Assembly (NCBI RefSeq): GCF_003591515.1
Contig: NZ_QZCG01000007.1
Location: forward strand, 186,001 to 250,000
Length of the DNA: 64,000 nt
Source of the DNA: Paracoccus onubensis
Lineage (GTDB): Bacteria > Pseudomonadota > Alphaproteobacteria > Rhodobacterales > Rhodobacteraceae
Reading direction: 5' to 3'
A program made the translations under genes and the position numbers. Shown piece after piece: positions 34,971 through 45,587 of the stretch (positions within the stretch are counted from its first letter, which is position 1; the number at the start of each line of letters is the position of its first letter). The notes below the pieces were generated by a model. It searched no databases, was not told the DNA's origin, and was given only the letters and a program-made list of their open reading frames with translations.

Positions 34971-35528
34971 ATGGGATTATTGACCTTCAGCATAAACGTC
35001 ACCCTGGACGGCTGCATCGATCATGAGGCGGGAATCGCTGATGACGAGACGCATGCGTTCTTCACTCGGCTTATGGACGAAAGCGGAGCGATGCTGTGGG
35101 GCCGCATCACCTACGAGATGATGGAGAGCTACTGGCCAGCGGTCGCCCGCGGCGACGTGGAGGCGCCGACGGCGATACGCGAATGGGCAGTCAAGCTGGA
35201 CGCCAAACCGAAATACGTGGCGTCATCAACGCGAACGGCCTTCCCGTGGACCAACAGCCACCATATCGCCGACGACCTGCGAACAGGCGTACAAAAGCTC
35301 AAGGACGCGACTCCGGCCGGCGTGCTCCTCGGTAGCGGCAAACTCGCAACCGAGCTGGACCGGCTGGATCTGATCGACGAATATCAGTTCCTCGCCCATC
35401 CCAGGATCGCCGGCCATGGCCCGACCCTGTACCGGGACGGGCTGCCCAGTGCGCGACGGCTCGAGCTGGTCTCGGCAAAGCCGCTCCGCAACGGCGTGGT
35501 CGCGATGCACTATCGGCGCGCGCGCTGA
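34971..35528 (+). CDS. Dihydrofolate reductase/RibD C-terminal-like family protein
   Basis: A 185-residue protein of the YyaP/YwjB type. INVTLDGCID opens it, MLWGRITYEMM follows in the nucleotide-binding region, and GVLLGSGKLATELDRLDLIDEYQF with LYRDG closes it, all standard for this family. Members bind NADPH and often have unknown substrates; they are not the housekeeping DHFR. It sits in the accessory stretch and has no operon partner. Confidence 0.85.
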   Translation: MGLLTFSINVTLDGCIDHEAGIADDETHAFFTRLMDESGAMLWGRITYEMMESYWPAVARGDVEAPTAIREWAVKLDAKPKYVASSTRTAFPWTNSHHIADDLRTGVQKLKDATPAGVLLGSGKLATELDRLDLIDEYQFLAHPRIAGHGPTLYRDGLPSARRLELVSAKPLRNGVVAMHYRRAR

Positions 35529-35735
35529 CTCGGAGCAGCCTCTATGCGCCCAGCTCGGGGCTCGGGTGTCGCGGGAGCACTGCCGATGAGCAGCAGGCAT
35601 TGGGCCGCCCCTTGCCGATTCCAAGGGTGGCAGAGGCGGTTTAGAGCTGTTTACCACATGCTGCGTTGCCGCAAGGCGGATCAGAGGCCATATCAGCATC
35701 TTTTGCGGCGCAGAAATTTGTGATAATTATTGGAT

Positions 35736-36212
35736 ATGGCTATCGAACGTATCGACCGCGCAGAGCGGCAAATCTCAGCTTCAGCAGCCGAGATCTATCG
35801 CGCCTTTCTTGACCCGGTGTTACTTGAGAAGTGGCTGCCTCCTGCAGGGATGACCGGAAAGGTTCACGAGATCAACCCGATCAAGGGTGGCGATTATGTC
35901 ATGAGCCTCTATCACGAAGAAGCTTCGCCCGTGATTGCTGGCAAAACGAACGAATATGAAGATAGATTTCGCGTTATATTCGATGATCTTAAGCCAGGAA
36001 AGCAGGTCGTGCAGCGAGTGGTGTTCAATACCTCTGATCCAAGCTTTGCAGGCGCGATGAAGCAAACTTGGACACTTTCTGAGGCTGGTCATGTAACGAC
36101 TGTTTCGGTCGCTTGCGAGAACGTTCCAGCAGGCATTCGACCCAAGGAACATGCTGTCGGACTGAACTCATCGCTTGAAAATCTTGCATTGGCAGTTGAG
36201 ACAGGTGGCTGA
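35736..36212 (+). CDS. SRPBCC / AHSA1-like START-fold protein
   Basis: A 158-residue protein with the helix-grip opening IDRAERQISASAAEIYRAFLDPVLLEKWLPPAGMTG and the later TWTLSEAGHVTTVSV and ENVPAGIRPKEHAVGL. These are typical of AHSA1/polyketide-cyclase-like START proteins. The ATG at 35736 is preferred to a TTG two codons earlier. Codon use is visibly less GC-rich than its neighbours, consistent with transfer. Ligand unknown. Confidence 0.82.
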   Translation: MAIERIDRAERQISASAAEIYRAFLDPVLLEKWLPPAGMTGKVHEINPIKGGDYVMSLYHEEASPVIAGKTNEYEDRFRVIFDDLKPGKQVVQRVVFNTSDPSFAGAMKQTWTLSEAGHVTTVSVACENVPAGIRPKEHAVGLNSSLENLALAVETGG

Positions 36213-36229
36213 GCATAAACTACTGGGGT

Positions 36230-36640
36230 CTGTGGACTGAACCGCCCCCTTAGAACCTATCTCGATCTACTGCCTGTTTCCGGGGCTTACGTTATCCCAA
36301 AGAACTTGACGCAGCCTCTTGGCTACGATTCTGTGGAACGGAAGTTCAGGGCGTGGCGAAAGGAACTCGGCGAGAAGGCCGCGCCTTACAGCTTTCATGG
36401 GCTCCGTAAGCTGGCCATCATCTGATTGGCAGAGTCCGGATGCACAGACGCCCAAATCCAAGCCATAACAAATCAGAGCCCGAAATGGTGGCCTATTATC
36501 GCAAACGAGCGAGCCGCAGAACGCTGTCCAAGCAGGCAGCAGAACGAACAAAGCACGAATCCTCAAAGTGGGAACCGCATTGGGAACTTTGGAGAATCGC
36601 ATCGCGACAGAAGACAACAAAAAATCGGGATTGCTACGGA
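36230..36640 (+). pseudogene. Decayed tyrosine-recombinase (integrase) C-terminus
   Basis: Reading RTYLDLLPVSGAYVI, then FRAWRKELGEKAAPYSFHGLRK gives the catalytic box II His-x2-Arg of phage/island integrases. An in-frame TGA (about 36422) interrupts it right after LAII. LAESGCTDAQIQAITNQSP follows, then a one-base shift, then EMVAYYRKRASRRTLSKQAAERTK with the expected catalytic Tyr. The N-terminal half is absent. It lies 50-odd bases before tRNA-Leu, the usual attachment gene, and marks the end of an old integrated element. Confidence 0.75.
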
Positions 36641-36686
36641 CAACCACTTGCACTGAAACGCGAATTGCCTTACCCGGTCACGCAGT

Positions 36687-36770
36687 GCCCGAGTGGCGGA
36701 ATGGTAGACGCAGCGGATTCAAAATCCGCCGGAGCAATCCATGCCGGTTCGAGTCCGGCCTCGGGTACCA
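36687..36770 (+). tRNA. tRNA-Leu (anticodon CAA)
   Basis: The 84-base sequence folds as a class II tRNA. The acceptor is GCCCGAG paired with CTCGGGT, the anticodon arm is GCGGA-TTCAAAA-TCCGC with CAA at the centre, a long variable arm follows, the T arm is GCCGG-TTCGAGT-CCGGC, and ACCA ends it with CCA encoded. An integrase relic lies immediately upstream. Confidence 0.92.
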
Positions 36771-36858
36771 AGGCAAAATCAATTATTTAGACTTTATTCC
36801 TCGAAAATCCGCTTTGAGGATGACCCCGACAATATGTCGAGGCCGATCCCGCATGTGT

Positions 36859-38172
36859 TCATAGCAGGTATAGCAGCGTCCCGATAATGATCCCGGTTAT
36901 CAGCAATTGCACGACGCAGAATCCCATGATGTCCCGTGCCCTGAGGCCGGCGATTCCCAGCATCGGCAAGGCCCAGAATGGCTGAAGCAGGTTTGTCCAG
37001 GCATCACCCCAGGCGACAGCCATCGCAACGCGGCTGATATCGGCACCCAGGGCTTCGGCTGCCGGCAGCATGACCGGCGCCTGAACCGCCCATTGTCCGC
37101 CGCCGGAGGGAACAAAAATATTCACGATGCCCGCACTGATAAAGCTCCAGAATGGCAATGTCTCGGTCGTCGAGATGGACACGAACCATTCCGACAGACT
37201 GGCGGCAAGACCGCTTTGGGTCATGATTGCCATGATCCCGGCGTAAAACGGAAACTGGATAACGATCCCTGCGCCTCCGCGAACCCCTTCATCCAGAGCG
37301 TTCAGCAGATTGCGGGGCGTGCCGTGGCAGACCATCCCGGCGAACAGGAACAGGAAATTCACGACATTGAGATTAATCCCTCCGCCGCCGATGATATACA
37401 GGCCCAGCCAGACAAGCCCCGGTATTCCGATCAACCAGGTCAGGACGGAACTATGCTCCAGCCGCTCGGCCGGGGTCATGGCGGAAACCGGGTGCGGCGT
37501 ATCGCCGACATCTTTCAGCAACGCCGGATCGACCAGAACCTGTTCATGTTCCAGTGGCAACATCAGGCGGTTGACCAATGGGACAGCAATGACCAACGCG
37601 ATCACAATCGCAAGATTCCAGACCGAAAAGATTGTCTGAGACGTCGGAATTACGCCGATCTGATCGGAGGTAAAGTGACCCTCGGTCGCAATTGTCAGCG
37701 GGATCGAGCCAGACAATCCCCCGTGCCAGATAACGAAGCCCGAATAGGCCGCGGCGACCAATAGCCGGTAATCCACCCGGATCTGACGCGCAAGTTCCTT
37801 GGCGAAGATTGCTCCGACGACAAGCCCGAAGCCCCAGTTCAGCCAGCTTGCGGCAAGTGAGACCAGCGACACGAGAATGATTGCCGAACCGGGACCAGAG
37901 GCGAGTCCGGCAATTGATGCCAGAATCCGCCGAACCGGCGGAGAACTGGCCAGAATGAAGCCGGTGACCAGCACCAGAAGCATCTGCATGGAGAATTCCA
38001 GCAGTTCCCAGAATCCGCTGCCCCACATCTCGACAAGTGCGACCGGCGAGCTGCCCTCTGAAACGATGGCGGCGATGGCGGCAACGAGCGTCAGAATCAG
38101 CACGAAAATGAATGGGTCGGGCAGCCAGCGTTCGACCAGACGAGTTGCGGGCCTGGACAGGATTCTGAGCAT
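36859..38172 (-). CDS. Short-chain fatty acid transporter, AtoE family
   Basis: A 437-residue membrane protein with about 11-12 hydrophobic segments. The start RLVERWLPDPFIFVLILTLV, the segment SWLNWGFGLVVGAIFAKELAR and FVPSGGGQWAVQAPVMLPAA with GDAWTNLLQPFWALP are hallmarks of the AtoE/TIGR00366 family. Those proteins carry short-chain fatty acids such as acetoacetate or butyrate across the inner membrane. No acetoacetate catabolic genes are adjacent. Confidence 0.9.
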   Translation of the reverse strand: MLRILSRPATRLVERWLPDPFIFVLILTLVAAIAAIVSEGSSPVALVEMWGSGFWELLEFSMQMLLVLVTGFILASSPPVRRILASIAGLASGPGSAIILVSLVSLAASWLNWGFGLVVGAIFAKELARQIRVDYRLLVAAAYSGFVIWHGGLSGSIPLTIATEGHFTSDQIGVIPTSQTIFSVWNLAIVIALVIAVPLVNRLMLPLEHEQVLVDPALLKDVGDTPHPVSAMTPAERLEHSSVLTWLIGIPGLVWLGLYIIGGGGINLNVVNFLFLFAGMVCHGTPRNLLNALDEGVRGGAGIVIQFPFYAGIMAIMTQSGLAASLSEWFVSISTTETLPFWSFISAGIVNIFVPSGGGQWAVQAPVMLPAAEALGADISRVAMAVAWGDAWTNLLQPFWALPMLGIAGLRARDIMGFCVVQLLITGIIIGTLLYLL

Positions 38173-38278
38173 GGTAAACCTCCTTGATGACCGATATCCG
38201 GAGCGTGGGGCAAGGGATGATAAAAGACAAGCAACCCTCCTCGCCGCCGGCTGCCGCAGTCACCGGCCAGATATACGG

Positions 38279-39721
38279 TCAGCTTTCGCGGAGGGCCCGG
38301 TTGAAATAATCGGTCAGAGGTTTCATCAGATAGGCCATGGGGCTTCGTTCCCCTGTCTGGATATAGATTTCGACCGGCATGCCCGGGATCAAATCCAGCT
38401 CGCCGAGTTTCTCGAGCTCTGGCGGAGGAATCGTGACTTCGGCGCGATAATAGGGCGTCTGGGTGACCTCATCCATCAATGCATCCGCGGACACACGCAG
38501 AAGCTGGCCGTCGATCTCGGGTGTGGTGCGCGAAGAGAATGCGGCAAAGCGCAGGATCACTGGTTGCCCCGGGCTGATTTCGTCGACATTTATCGTGGCA
38601 ATGCGGGCGCCGATAACCAGCGGCCGGTCCTGCGGGATGATATGCATCAGTTGTTCTGCCGGGCGAATGACCGAGCGCGGCGTCGTTACTTTCAGATCGT
38701 AAACGATTCCTGCGGCGGGGGCGCGCAGTTCCAGCCGGCTGATCTGCTCAGACAGGCTGCGGCGGCGTTCGGCCAGTTCCAACTCCCGATAGCCCAGATC
38801 ACGCAATTGCGTCTCTGCCTCTTCGCGCTGCTCGGCAGCCATGCGAAGCCGTTCGACATCCAGTTCCGTCTGGCGGGTTTCCGACGACGCGCGGCTTGCC
38901 TGCAATTCACCGATCTGCCCGTCGATCCGCGCGGCCTCGCGCCGCAGGGCCAGTACACGTGAAGCCTGCGCAAGCCCGCGATCCAGAAGCGATTGCTGAT
39001 CCTCCAGTTCCTCGGCGATCAAATCCCGTTGCTCGGCCAATGCCGCAAGCTGTGCGTCAATTCCGACGATCTGGGCATTAACCTGTTCGGATTGTTTGGC
39101 CAACTGATCCAGAGATTGCTTCATCGTATCGCGGCGGGCGGCAAACAGGCTTGCCTGTCCTGCGATCAGGTCGGAAAGTTTGGGATCGTTCCTGGCCGCC
39201 GCAAGCAACTCCTCCGGGAATTCCGGGGATTCGGCATCTGCCCGTTCGGCTTCCAACCTGCCGCGGCGCGCAAGAATTTCGAAATACTGGCCTTCGACGA
39301 TGACGAGTTCGGTCAGCAGCAACGTGCCGTCAAGGCGCAGCAAAACCTGGCCGGCATCTACGGTGTCGCCTTCGCTGACCAGAATTTCCTGCACGACGCC
39401 GCCATCCGGATGCTGCACAACCTGCCGCTGTTGCTCGACCTCGACCTGACCGGATGCCACGACTGCCCCCGCGATACGGCTTTGCGTGGCCCAGATGCCG
39501 AAACCGCCGAATAGTAGGATCAGGGCAAAGAAGCCCAGCAATAGCGGGGCGCGCACGGACCAACGCGCCGGATCGGCCGCGACCGCCGGAGCGGGCGGCG
39601 GCGGCGATCCCCGGGCGGGGGCAGATGGCTGTTCCGTGTCGCTGGCAGCCTTCGATGAGTGCCGCGGATCAGGCCAGGGAATGCTGTCACCCGGGCCGGG
39701 ATATTTGTCCGGGTCGGTCAC
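38279..39721 (-). CDS. Type I secretion membrane-fusion protein (HlyD/PrtE family)
   Basis: A 480-residue periplasmic adaptor. One transmembrane helix near residues 55-75 ([21 protein letters not shown]) is followed by a lipoyl half-motif ([18 protein letters not shown]), a long coiled coil of about 200 residues, the second lipoyl half and a C-terminal beta domain. The start is a GTG overlapping the ABC gene stop by four bases. It should link the ABC exporter to a TolC-like outer-membrane channel, which is not in the window. Confidence 0.9.
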   Translation of the reverse strand: MTDPDKYPGPGDSIPWPDPRHSSKAASDTEQPSAPARGSPPPPAPAVAADPARWSVRAPLLLGFFALILLFGGFGIWATQSRIAGAVVASGQVEVEQQRQVVQHPDGGVVQEILVSEGDTVDAGQVLLRLDGTLLLTELVIVEGQYFEILARRGRLEAERADAESPEFPEELLAAARNDPKLSDLIAGQASLFAARRDTMKQSLDQLAKQSEQVNAQIVGIDAQLAALAEQRDLIAEELEDQQSLLDRGLAQASRVLALRREAARIDGQIGELQASRASSETRQTELDVERLRMAAEQREEAETQLRDLGYRELELAERRRSLSEQISRLELRAPAAGIVYDLKVTTPRSVIRPAEQLMHIIPQDRPLVIGARIATINVDEISPGQPVILRFAAFSSRTTPEIDGQLLRVSADALMDEVTQTPYYRAEVTIPPPELEKLGELDLIPGMPVEIYIQTGERSPMAYLMKPLTDYFNRALRES

Positions 39722-41475
39722 GCCACGCCCCCCCGGCTGCCGCTTTTATGTGCATCCATGATCTGCGCCGAGTTCTGCACCATCTCCCGCAGTACCGTGT
39801 CGCGTGGTCCCAACGCTCTGCGGGTGCCATGTTCCAGGACCAACAGCGTTTCGCATTGGGTGATCGCGGCAGGCCGGTGCGCCATGATCACAACTGATCC
39901 GCCTTGCGCCTTGACCCGCCGGATGGCGAGATTAAGCGCCTCGGAACCCTGATTGTCGAGATTAGAGTTAGGCTCATCCAGCACCAGCAGTACAGGATCG
40001 GGATAAAGTGCGCGGGCAAGTCCGATCCGCTGGACCTGACCTCCGGACAAGCGCCCGCCGATCTGGCTGACCCGCGTGTCATAGCCTTTCGGCAGATCAA
40101 GGATCATCTGATGGGCCGCTGCGGCCTGTGCCGCGCTGACGACCCGGTCGGAATCGGGATCTGGCGAGAGACGGGCGATATTCTCGGCAATGGTTCCATC
40201 GAACAATGTCACTTGCTGGGGCAGATAACCGATCAGATTCCCCAGCACATCCGGTTGATACTGATCCAGCGTCGCGCCGCCCAGCCTGATCGCGCCGCCT
40301 GCAAGTGGCCATGCACCGATCAGGGCGCGCGCCAATGTCGACTTGCCCGCACCGGAAGGGCCGATCACACCCAATGCCTGCCCCGGCTCAAGGCTAAAAC
40401 TGACGCTGCGCAGGGCAGGGGAATCCTGTCCGGGCGGAATGACGCTGACCTGCCGCGCCTCGATCCGTGCAGGCGGCCGGGGCAGCGGGGTCTGTGGTGG
40501 CAGCGGGGGCTGCTTGCTCAGCAGCAGGGACAGCCGTTCGCGCCCATCCTGCGCGGCCTGAAATAACGACCAGCCGCCGATCAGTTGTTCAACCGGGGCT
40601 AGCGCACGGCCCATCATGATCGACGAGGCGATCATCGCGCCCGGGGTCAGTTCCTGACGCAGGACGAGCCAGGCCCCCGCTGCCAGAATTGCGCTTTGCA
40701 GGAACAGGCGAAAACTGCGGGAAAAGACCGTGAAGACCGCAGAGAGATCGGCGCCTCTTACAGAATGATCCTGCGCCTCCGTTCGTGCCTTGCGCCATCG
40801 GGTGAAGGTCGCCCCGCGCATGCCAAGTGCCGCAATCACCTCTCCCTCATTGTAATACAGGTCAGCCATGCGCTGTGCCTGATTGGCGGAGATCACCGAA
40901 TCCCGCAAAGGCGCCTTGGAGAGAATGCGATTGGCGATCGTGGACATGACCAGCAGCACGCCGCCGATCGTGGCCACCACACCCAGAAGCGGATGAAAGA
41001 TATAGACCGATGCAAGAAATATAGGTGCCCATGGCAGATCGAACAGGGCCAGCATGACCGGAGAACCGACAAAACGCTGCACCGCATCCAGATCGCGCAA
41101 TCCGCTCGCCGTCGCCGAAGGATCACCCCCGGCCCTGGCGCCTTCCCGCAGGGCGGCATCGAATACGCGTGGCTCCATCCGGTTCTGAAAGCGTGCCGCG
41201 ATCCGAAGCATCACGCGGTTGCGCGCCAGATCGAGTACTCCCATGAACAGGAACAGGAATGCCACCAGAACGAACAACGCCGTCAGAGTTTCGACCGAGC
41301 GCGAGGACAGGACACGGTCATAGACCTGCAGCATGAAAAGCGGTCCGGTCAGCATCAGCAGGTTCACCACCGTCGAGAATAGCCCGACGGAAACCAGCAG
41401 CGAAAACCCCGCAGATCCCGCATGGCGAAGTTCTTTCCTGCCGTTATGCGGGCCGGATCCAACACTCGTTCGCAT
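39718..41475 (-). CDS. Type I secretion ABC permease/ATPase (PrtD family)
   Basis: A 585-residue half-transporter. Membrane domain residues about 20-300 contain [20 protein letters not shown], a PrtD/HlyB signature. The ATPase domain has [24 protein letters not shown] and [16 protein letters not shown]. No C39 peptidase domain precedes it, so it exports a protein with a C-terminal signal, typically an RTX protein or protease. Start chosen at the ATG 41475; a GTG lies two codons earlier. No substrate gene is adjacent. Confidence 0.9.
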   Translation of the reverse strand: MRTSVGSGPHNGRKELRHAGSAGFSLLVSVGLFSTVVNLLMLTGPLFMLQVYDRVLSSRSVETLTALFVLVAFLFLFMGVLDLARNRVMLRIAARFQNRMEPRVFDAALREGARAGGDPSATASGLRDLDAVQRFVGSPVMLALFDLPWAPIFLASVYIFHPLLGVVATIGGVLLVMSTIANRILSKAPLRDSVISANQAQRMADLYYNEGEVIAALGMRGATFTRWRKARTEAQDHSVRGADLSAVFTVFSRSFRLFLQSAILAAGAWLVLRQELTPGAMIASSIMMGRALAPVEQLIGGWSLFQAAQDGRERLSLLLSKQPPLPPQTPLPRPPARIEARQVSVIPPGQDSPALRSVSFSLEPGQALGVIGPSGAGKSTLARALIGAWPLAGGAIRLGGATLDQYQPDVLGNLIGYLPQQVTLFDGTIAENIARLSPDPDSDRVVSAAQAAAAHQMILDLPKGYDTRVSQIGGRLSGGQVQRIGLARALYPDPVLLVLDEPNSNLDNQGSEALNLAIRRVKAQGGSVVIMAHRPAAITQCETLLVLEHGTRRALGPRDTVLREMVQNSAQIMDAHKSGSRGGVA

Positions 41476-41701
41476 GTTCACTTCACCATCAACCCGCGCG
41501 CAACTTGCTCATATGCCGCCAAGACCAACCATGCCGTAATCCCGACCGGAAGACGGCAGGAAAGCTTCAGACCATCCTTTACGCCAATCAATAACAGAAG
41601 GGTGAAGAATTTCCCAAGATGATTCAGAGTAGAAGCCGGTTGCCCGGCATTTCAGGCGGAAGCCGAGGGCCCGGCAGAGAAAGTGCCAGCGTTCCGGGGG
41701 A

Positions 41702-44419
41702 TCAGATCGCCCCGTGGCAATGCTTGAATTTATTGCCTGAACCGCAAGGGCAGGGATCATTGCGCGACGGGTCGCCCCATGTCGAAGGATCGTTCTCGTC
41801 GAAGCCCGCAAGCAGTGGTTCCGGCCGGTCTGCGCCATCGCCGGATTGGGTGCCGGCCCCACTCTCCATCGTCAGATGTTCCTGCCGCGCCTTCTGCTGA
41901 TCTTCCATCTGGCGCAGCATTTCTTCACGCTCGGTATCGGTCAGGGGGCGAATCTGGGCGAGCTGCTGGGTCACATCGCCGCGCAGACTATCCAGCAGGC
42001 TTTCGAAAAGCTGAAAACCTTCGGTCTTGTATTCCGCCAGAGGATCGCGCTGGGCATAGCCCCGGAAACCCACGACCGAGCGCAGATGTTCCAGTGTCAG
42101 CAAGTGGTCGCGCCATTTCTGATCGATCATCTGCAACAAGACCTGCTTTTCGATCTTCCGCATGTTCTCGACGCCGAATGCTTCCGTCTTTTCGGTCATG
42201 TAACGGTCGGTTTCCTCGATGATCCGCTCTTGCATGACCTCTTGGTCGACGCCTTCCTCTTCGGCCCATTCGCCGATCGGCAGATCCATGTTCAGCCGCT
42301 CGCGGACCGCCGCCGTCAGGCCGTCGACATCCCATTGATCGGCATAGGATTTGGGCGGCATATAGTCGAAGATCAGATCCTCGATGACCTGATGGCGCAT
42401 ATCGGTGGCGATCTCGCCGACCTCGTCGCTGTCCATGATTTCGCGCCGCTGGCTGAAAATCGCCTTCCGCTGATCGTTCATCACATCGTCGAATTTCAAC
42501 AATTGCTTGCGGATGTCGAAATTGCGCCCCTCGACCTTGGCCTGGGCGCGTTCCAGCGATTTGTTGACCCAGGGGTGAATGATGGCTTCTCCGTCCTTCA
42601 TGCCAAGACCGGACAGCACCTTGTCCAGACGCTCGGATCCGAAAATCCGCATCAGGTCATCCTCGAGCGACAGGAAGAACAACGAGCGGCCGGGATCGCC
42701 CTGACGGCCCGAGCGACCGCGAAGCTGGTTGTCGATACGGCGGCTTTCATGGCGTTCGGTGCCAAGCACGAACAGCCCGCCGGCTTCCAGCACCTTCCGC
42801 TTGTCGGATTCGTGATCGGCCTCGATCTTCTCGCGCAGGGCATCGGGATCCGCTTCAGGATCGGCGCGCAGCGCATCCAGGACCTTCATCTCGACATTGC
42901 CGCCAAGCTGGATGTCGGTGCCGCGGCCAGCCATGTTGGTGGCGATCGTCACGGTTCCCGGCTTGCCCGCATCGGCGACAATCTGCGCTTCGGCCTCGTG
43001 TTGACGGGCGTTCAACACATTGTGAGGAATACCGTCTTTTTTCAGCAATTCGGAAAGCATCTCGGATTTCTCGATGCTGGTGGTCCCGACAAGCATCGGC
43101 TGACCCTTGGTATGGGCCTCCTTGATGGCCTCGATCACGGCGGCGTATTTCTCGGCCGCTGTACGATACACCCGGTCATGCTCATCCACGCGGGCGATGG
43201 GGCGGTTGGTCGGAACCTCCACCACACCCAGTTTGTAGATTTCGGCAAATTCATCCGCCTCGGTCGAGGCGGTCCCGGTCATGCCGGCCAGTTTTTCGTA
43301 AAGACGGAAATAGTTCTGGAAGGTCACGCTGGCCAGAGTGACGTTCTCTGGCTGGATATCCACACCCTCCTTGGCCTCGATCGCCTGATGCAGCCCGTCC
43401 GACAAGCGGCGGCCCTTCATCATCCGGCCGGTGAATTCATCGATCAGTACCACCTCGCCGTCGCGGATCATGTAATGCTGATCCTTCATGAACAGCCTGT
43501 GTGCCCGCAGGGCCTGACTGGCGTGATGCACGATGGTGGTCGATTCAGGATCATACAGGGTCTGACCTTCAGGCAAGACACCATCCGCCTGCAGTTTCTG
43601 TTCCAGAAACTCGTTGCCTTCCTCGGTAAAGGTGGCATTGCGGGTCTTTTCATCCAGCTTGAAATGTTCTTCGGTCAACTGGGGAATATAGCTGTTCAGA
43701 ACTTTGTAAAGCTCGGATCGGTCCTGCGACGGGCCGGAAATGATCAGCGGCGTTCGCGCTTCGTCGATCAGGATCGAGTCGACCTCGTCCACGATGGCAA
43801 AATAATGCCCGCGCTGAAGCATTTCCTCGACGCTGCCCTTCATATTGTCGCGCAGATAGTCGAAGCCCAGTTCGTTATTCGTGGCATAGGTGACATCGGA
43901 GGCATAAGAGACGCGCTTCTCGGCCTCTTGCTGGAAAGGATAGACGACGCCGCAGGTCATGCCCAACTGGCGATAAACCTTGCCCATCCATTCGGCGTCG
44001 CGCTTGGCCAGATAGTCGTTGACCGTGACGATATGCACACCCCGGCCGGTAAGCGCGTTCAGATAGGCGGGAAAGGTGGCGACCAGCGTCTTGCCCTCGC
44101 CTGTCTTCATTTCCGAGATATTGCCCTGATGCAGGAAAATCCCGCCCATCAGCTGCGTATCGAACGCCCGCAGACCAAGTGCCCGGCGTGCGCCTTCTCG
44201 ACAGTTTGCGAAGGCTTCCGGGAGGATTGCGTCAAGGCTTTCCCCGTTTCGAACCCGTTCCTGGAATTCATGGGTCTTCTCGACCAGTCCCTCGTCGGAG
44301 AGCGCCTTGTACCCTTCTTCCAGAGCATTGATCTGCGCGACCAGACTGCGGGTCGATTTCACCTTGCGGTCATTCGGCGTGCCAAAGACCTTTTTCGCCA
44401 GAGTTCCGATGCCGAGCAT
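41702..44419 (-). CDS. secA: Preprotein translocase ATPase SecA
   Basis: A 905-residue motor of the Sec export pathway. Walker A is MKTGEGKT at residues 104-111; [14 protein letters not shown] is Walker [11 protein letters not shown] and [13 protein letters not shown] belong to the second nucleotide-binding domain. The C-terminus ends in [17 protein letters not shown], the zinc-binding SecB/lipid domain. Full length. It faces the divergent parvulin gene, itself an exported chaperone. Confidence 0.97.
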   Translation of the reverse strand: MLGIGTLAKKVFGTPNDRKVKSTRSLVAQINALEEGYKALSDEGLVEKTHEFQERVRNGESLDAILPEAFANCREGARRALGLRAFDTQLMGGIFLHQGNISEMKTGEGKTLVATFPAYLNALTGRGVHIVTVNDYLAKRDAEWMGKVYRQLGMTCGVVYPFQQEAEKRVSYASDVTYATNNELGFDYLRDNMKGSVEEMLQRGHYFAIVDEVDSILIDEARTPLIISGPSQDRSELYKVLNSYIPQLTEEHFKLDEKTRNATFTEEGNEFLEQKLQADGVLPEGQTLYDPESTTIVHHASQALRAHRLFMKDQHYMIRDGEVVLIDEFTGRMMKGRRLSDGLHQAIEAKEGVDIQPENVTLASVTFQNYFRLYEKLAGMTGTASTEADEFAEIYKLGVVEVPTNRPIARVDEHDRVYRTAAEKYAAVIEAIKEAHTKGQPMLVGTTSIEKSEMLSELLKKDGIPHNVLNARQHEAEAQIVADAGKPGTVTIATNMAGRGTDIQLGGNVEMKVLDALRADPEADPDALREKIEADHESDKRKVLEAGGLFVLGTERHESRRIDNQLRGRSGRQGDPGRSLFFLSLEDDLMRIFGSERLDKVLSGLGMKDGEAIIHPWVNKSLERAQAKVEGRNFDIRKQLLKFDDVMNDQRKAIFSQRREIMDSDEVGEIATDMRHQVIEDLIFDYMPPKSYADQWDVDGLTAAVRERLNMDLPIGEWAEEEGVDQEVMQERIIEETDRYMTEKTEAFGVENMRKIEKQVLLQMIDQKWRDHLLTLEHLRSVVGFRGYAQRDPLAEYKTEGFQLFESLLDSLRGDVTQQLAQIRPLTDTEREEMLRQMEDQQKARQEHLTMESGAGTQSGDGADRPEPLLAGFDENDPSTWGDPSRNDPCPCGSGNKFKHCHGAI

Positions 44420-44619
44420 GTTACCTTCGCATTCACATTGTTGGGAAAGGCTGTGATAGTAGGGCCACTTGCCCGCACCCGCCGCGTTGTCCTATCAGGG
44501 TCTGGTTGAAGCGCGGCGGCACCTTTCTGAGTTAGGTGGGATGTATGCCTAGCCCGCCGGACTGTCAACGCTGGCCCTTTTCCGCACGGGAGGAGGGCAT
44601 ATTATACAAAGGGAGTTCT

Positions 44620-45585
44620 ATGCTTAAACATTCCATTCTGGCCGCTTTCGTGATTGCGGCGCCTGCCGCGCTGCCTGTTGCCGCGCTTGCGCAGGACAAC
44701 AATGCCGAACCCGCACAGAACAGCGAAGCAGAACCCGCACAGAACGAAGCAGCGCCCGCCGAAAGCAGCGAAGCGGAATCGGCGCAGGACAGCGAAACAG
44801 CAGCCACGCAGGATGGCGATGCCGAAACCGTCGTGGCGACCGTGAATGATCAGACGATCACATTGGGCCAGATGATCGTGATGAAGCAATCCGTGCAAGA
44901 TAATCCCCAGATGCAGGATCTGCCGGATCAGGCGATGTGGGACGTTCTGCTGGATGAGCTTATCCGTCAGGCCGCCGTTTCCGCGAGCGGCAAAGAGACG
45001 GCCAGCGTTCGCGCGCAGCTTGAACTGCAACGCCGTAGTGCCTTGGCATCCGAGGCTGTCGAGGGCCTGTCACAAGCAGAACCCACGGATGAGGAATTGC
45101 AGGCGTCCTATGACAAGCTTTTTGCCGACGCCGAACCGCAGACAGAATATTCCGCCGCGCATATCCTTGTTGATTCCGAGGAAAAAGCGCTTGAAGTGAA
45201 GAAAAAGCTGGATGACGGCGGCGAATTCGGCGAACTGGCCGAGGAATATTCGACCGGCCCCAGCGGCCCGAACCAGGGCGATCTGGGCTGGTTCACCGCC
45301 GATCAGATGGTTCCGGCCTTCTCTGAAGCCGTCGCCGCCATGGAAGCGGGCCAGATTTCGGATCCGATCAAGACCGATTTCGGCTGGCACGTCATCAAGC
45401 TGAACGACACGCGCGTGAAAGAAGCGCCGAAACTCGAAGAGGTGCGCGATCAGCTTGTGCAACTTGTCCAGCGCGAGAAGATCGAAGGCGAGATCGAGCG
45501 GCTGACGAGTGAAGCCGATATCGAAAAGACTGAAGGCATCGATCCGACCCTGATCAACAAGGTCGAATTGCTGGAGGCCGAATAA
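44620..45585 (+). CDS. Periplasmic parvulin-type peptidyl-prolyl cis-trans isomerase
   Basis: A 321-residue exported protein. The signal peptide (FVIAAPAALPVAALA, cut before QD) is followed by a low-complexity Ala/Glu/Gln/Ser region with near repeats of EPAQN and ESAQD from about 27 to 70, then a helical chaperone segment. The parvulin domain lies at about 195-285: AAHILVDSEEKA, GDLGWF, MVPAFSEAV and GWHVIKL. It assists folding of secreted proteins. Start set behind GGGAG at 44620; the frame is open farther upstream. Confidence 0.9.
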   Translation: MLKHSILAAFVIAAPAALPVAALAQDNNAEPAQNSEAEPAQNEAAPAESSEAESAQDSETAATQDGDAETVVATVNDQTITLGQMIVMKQSVQDNPQMQDLPDQAMWDVLLDELIRQAAVSASGKETASVRAQLELQRRSALASEAVEGLSQAEPTDEELQASYDKLFADAEPQTEYSAAHILVDSEEKALEVKKKLDDGGEFGELAEEYSTGPSGPNQGDLGWFTADQMVPAFSEAVAAMEAGQISDPIKTDFGWHVIKLNDTRVKEAPKLEEVRDQLVQLVQREKIEGEIERLTSEADIEKTEGIDPTLINKVELLEAE

Positions 45586-45587
45586 TC

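Noticed and set aside
41846..44509. An 887-codon forward frame opposite secA
   Set aside because: Mirror of a highly conserved gene in GC-rich DNA; no family resemblance.
44742..44815. A tandem repeat array in the parvulin N-terminus
   Set aside because: The EPAQN/ESAQD units are irregular low-complexity codons in a periplasmic linker, not a genuine DNA repeat element.
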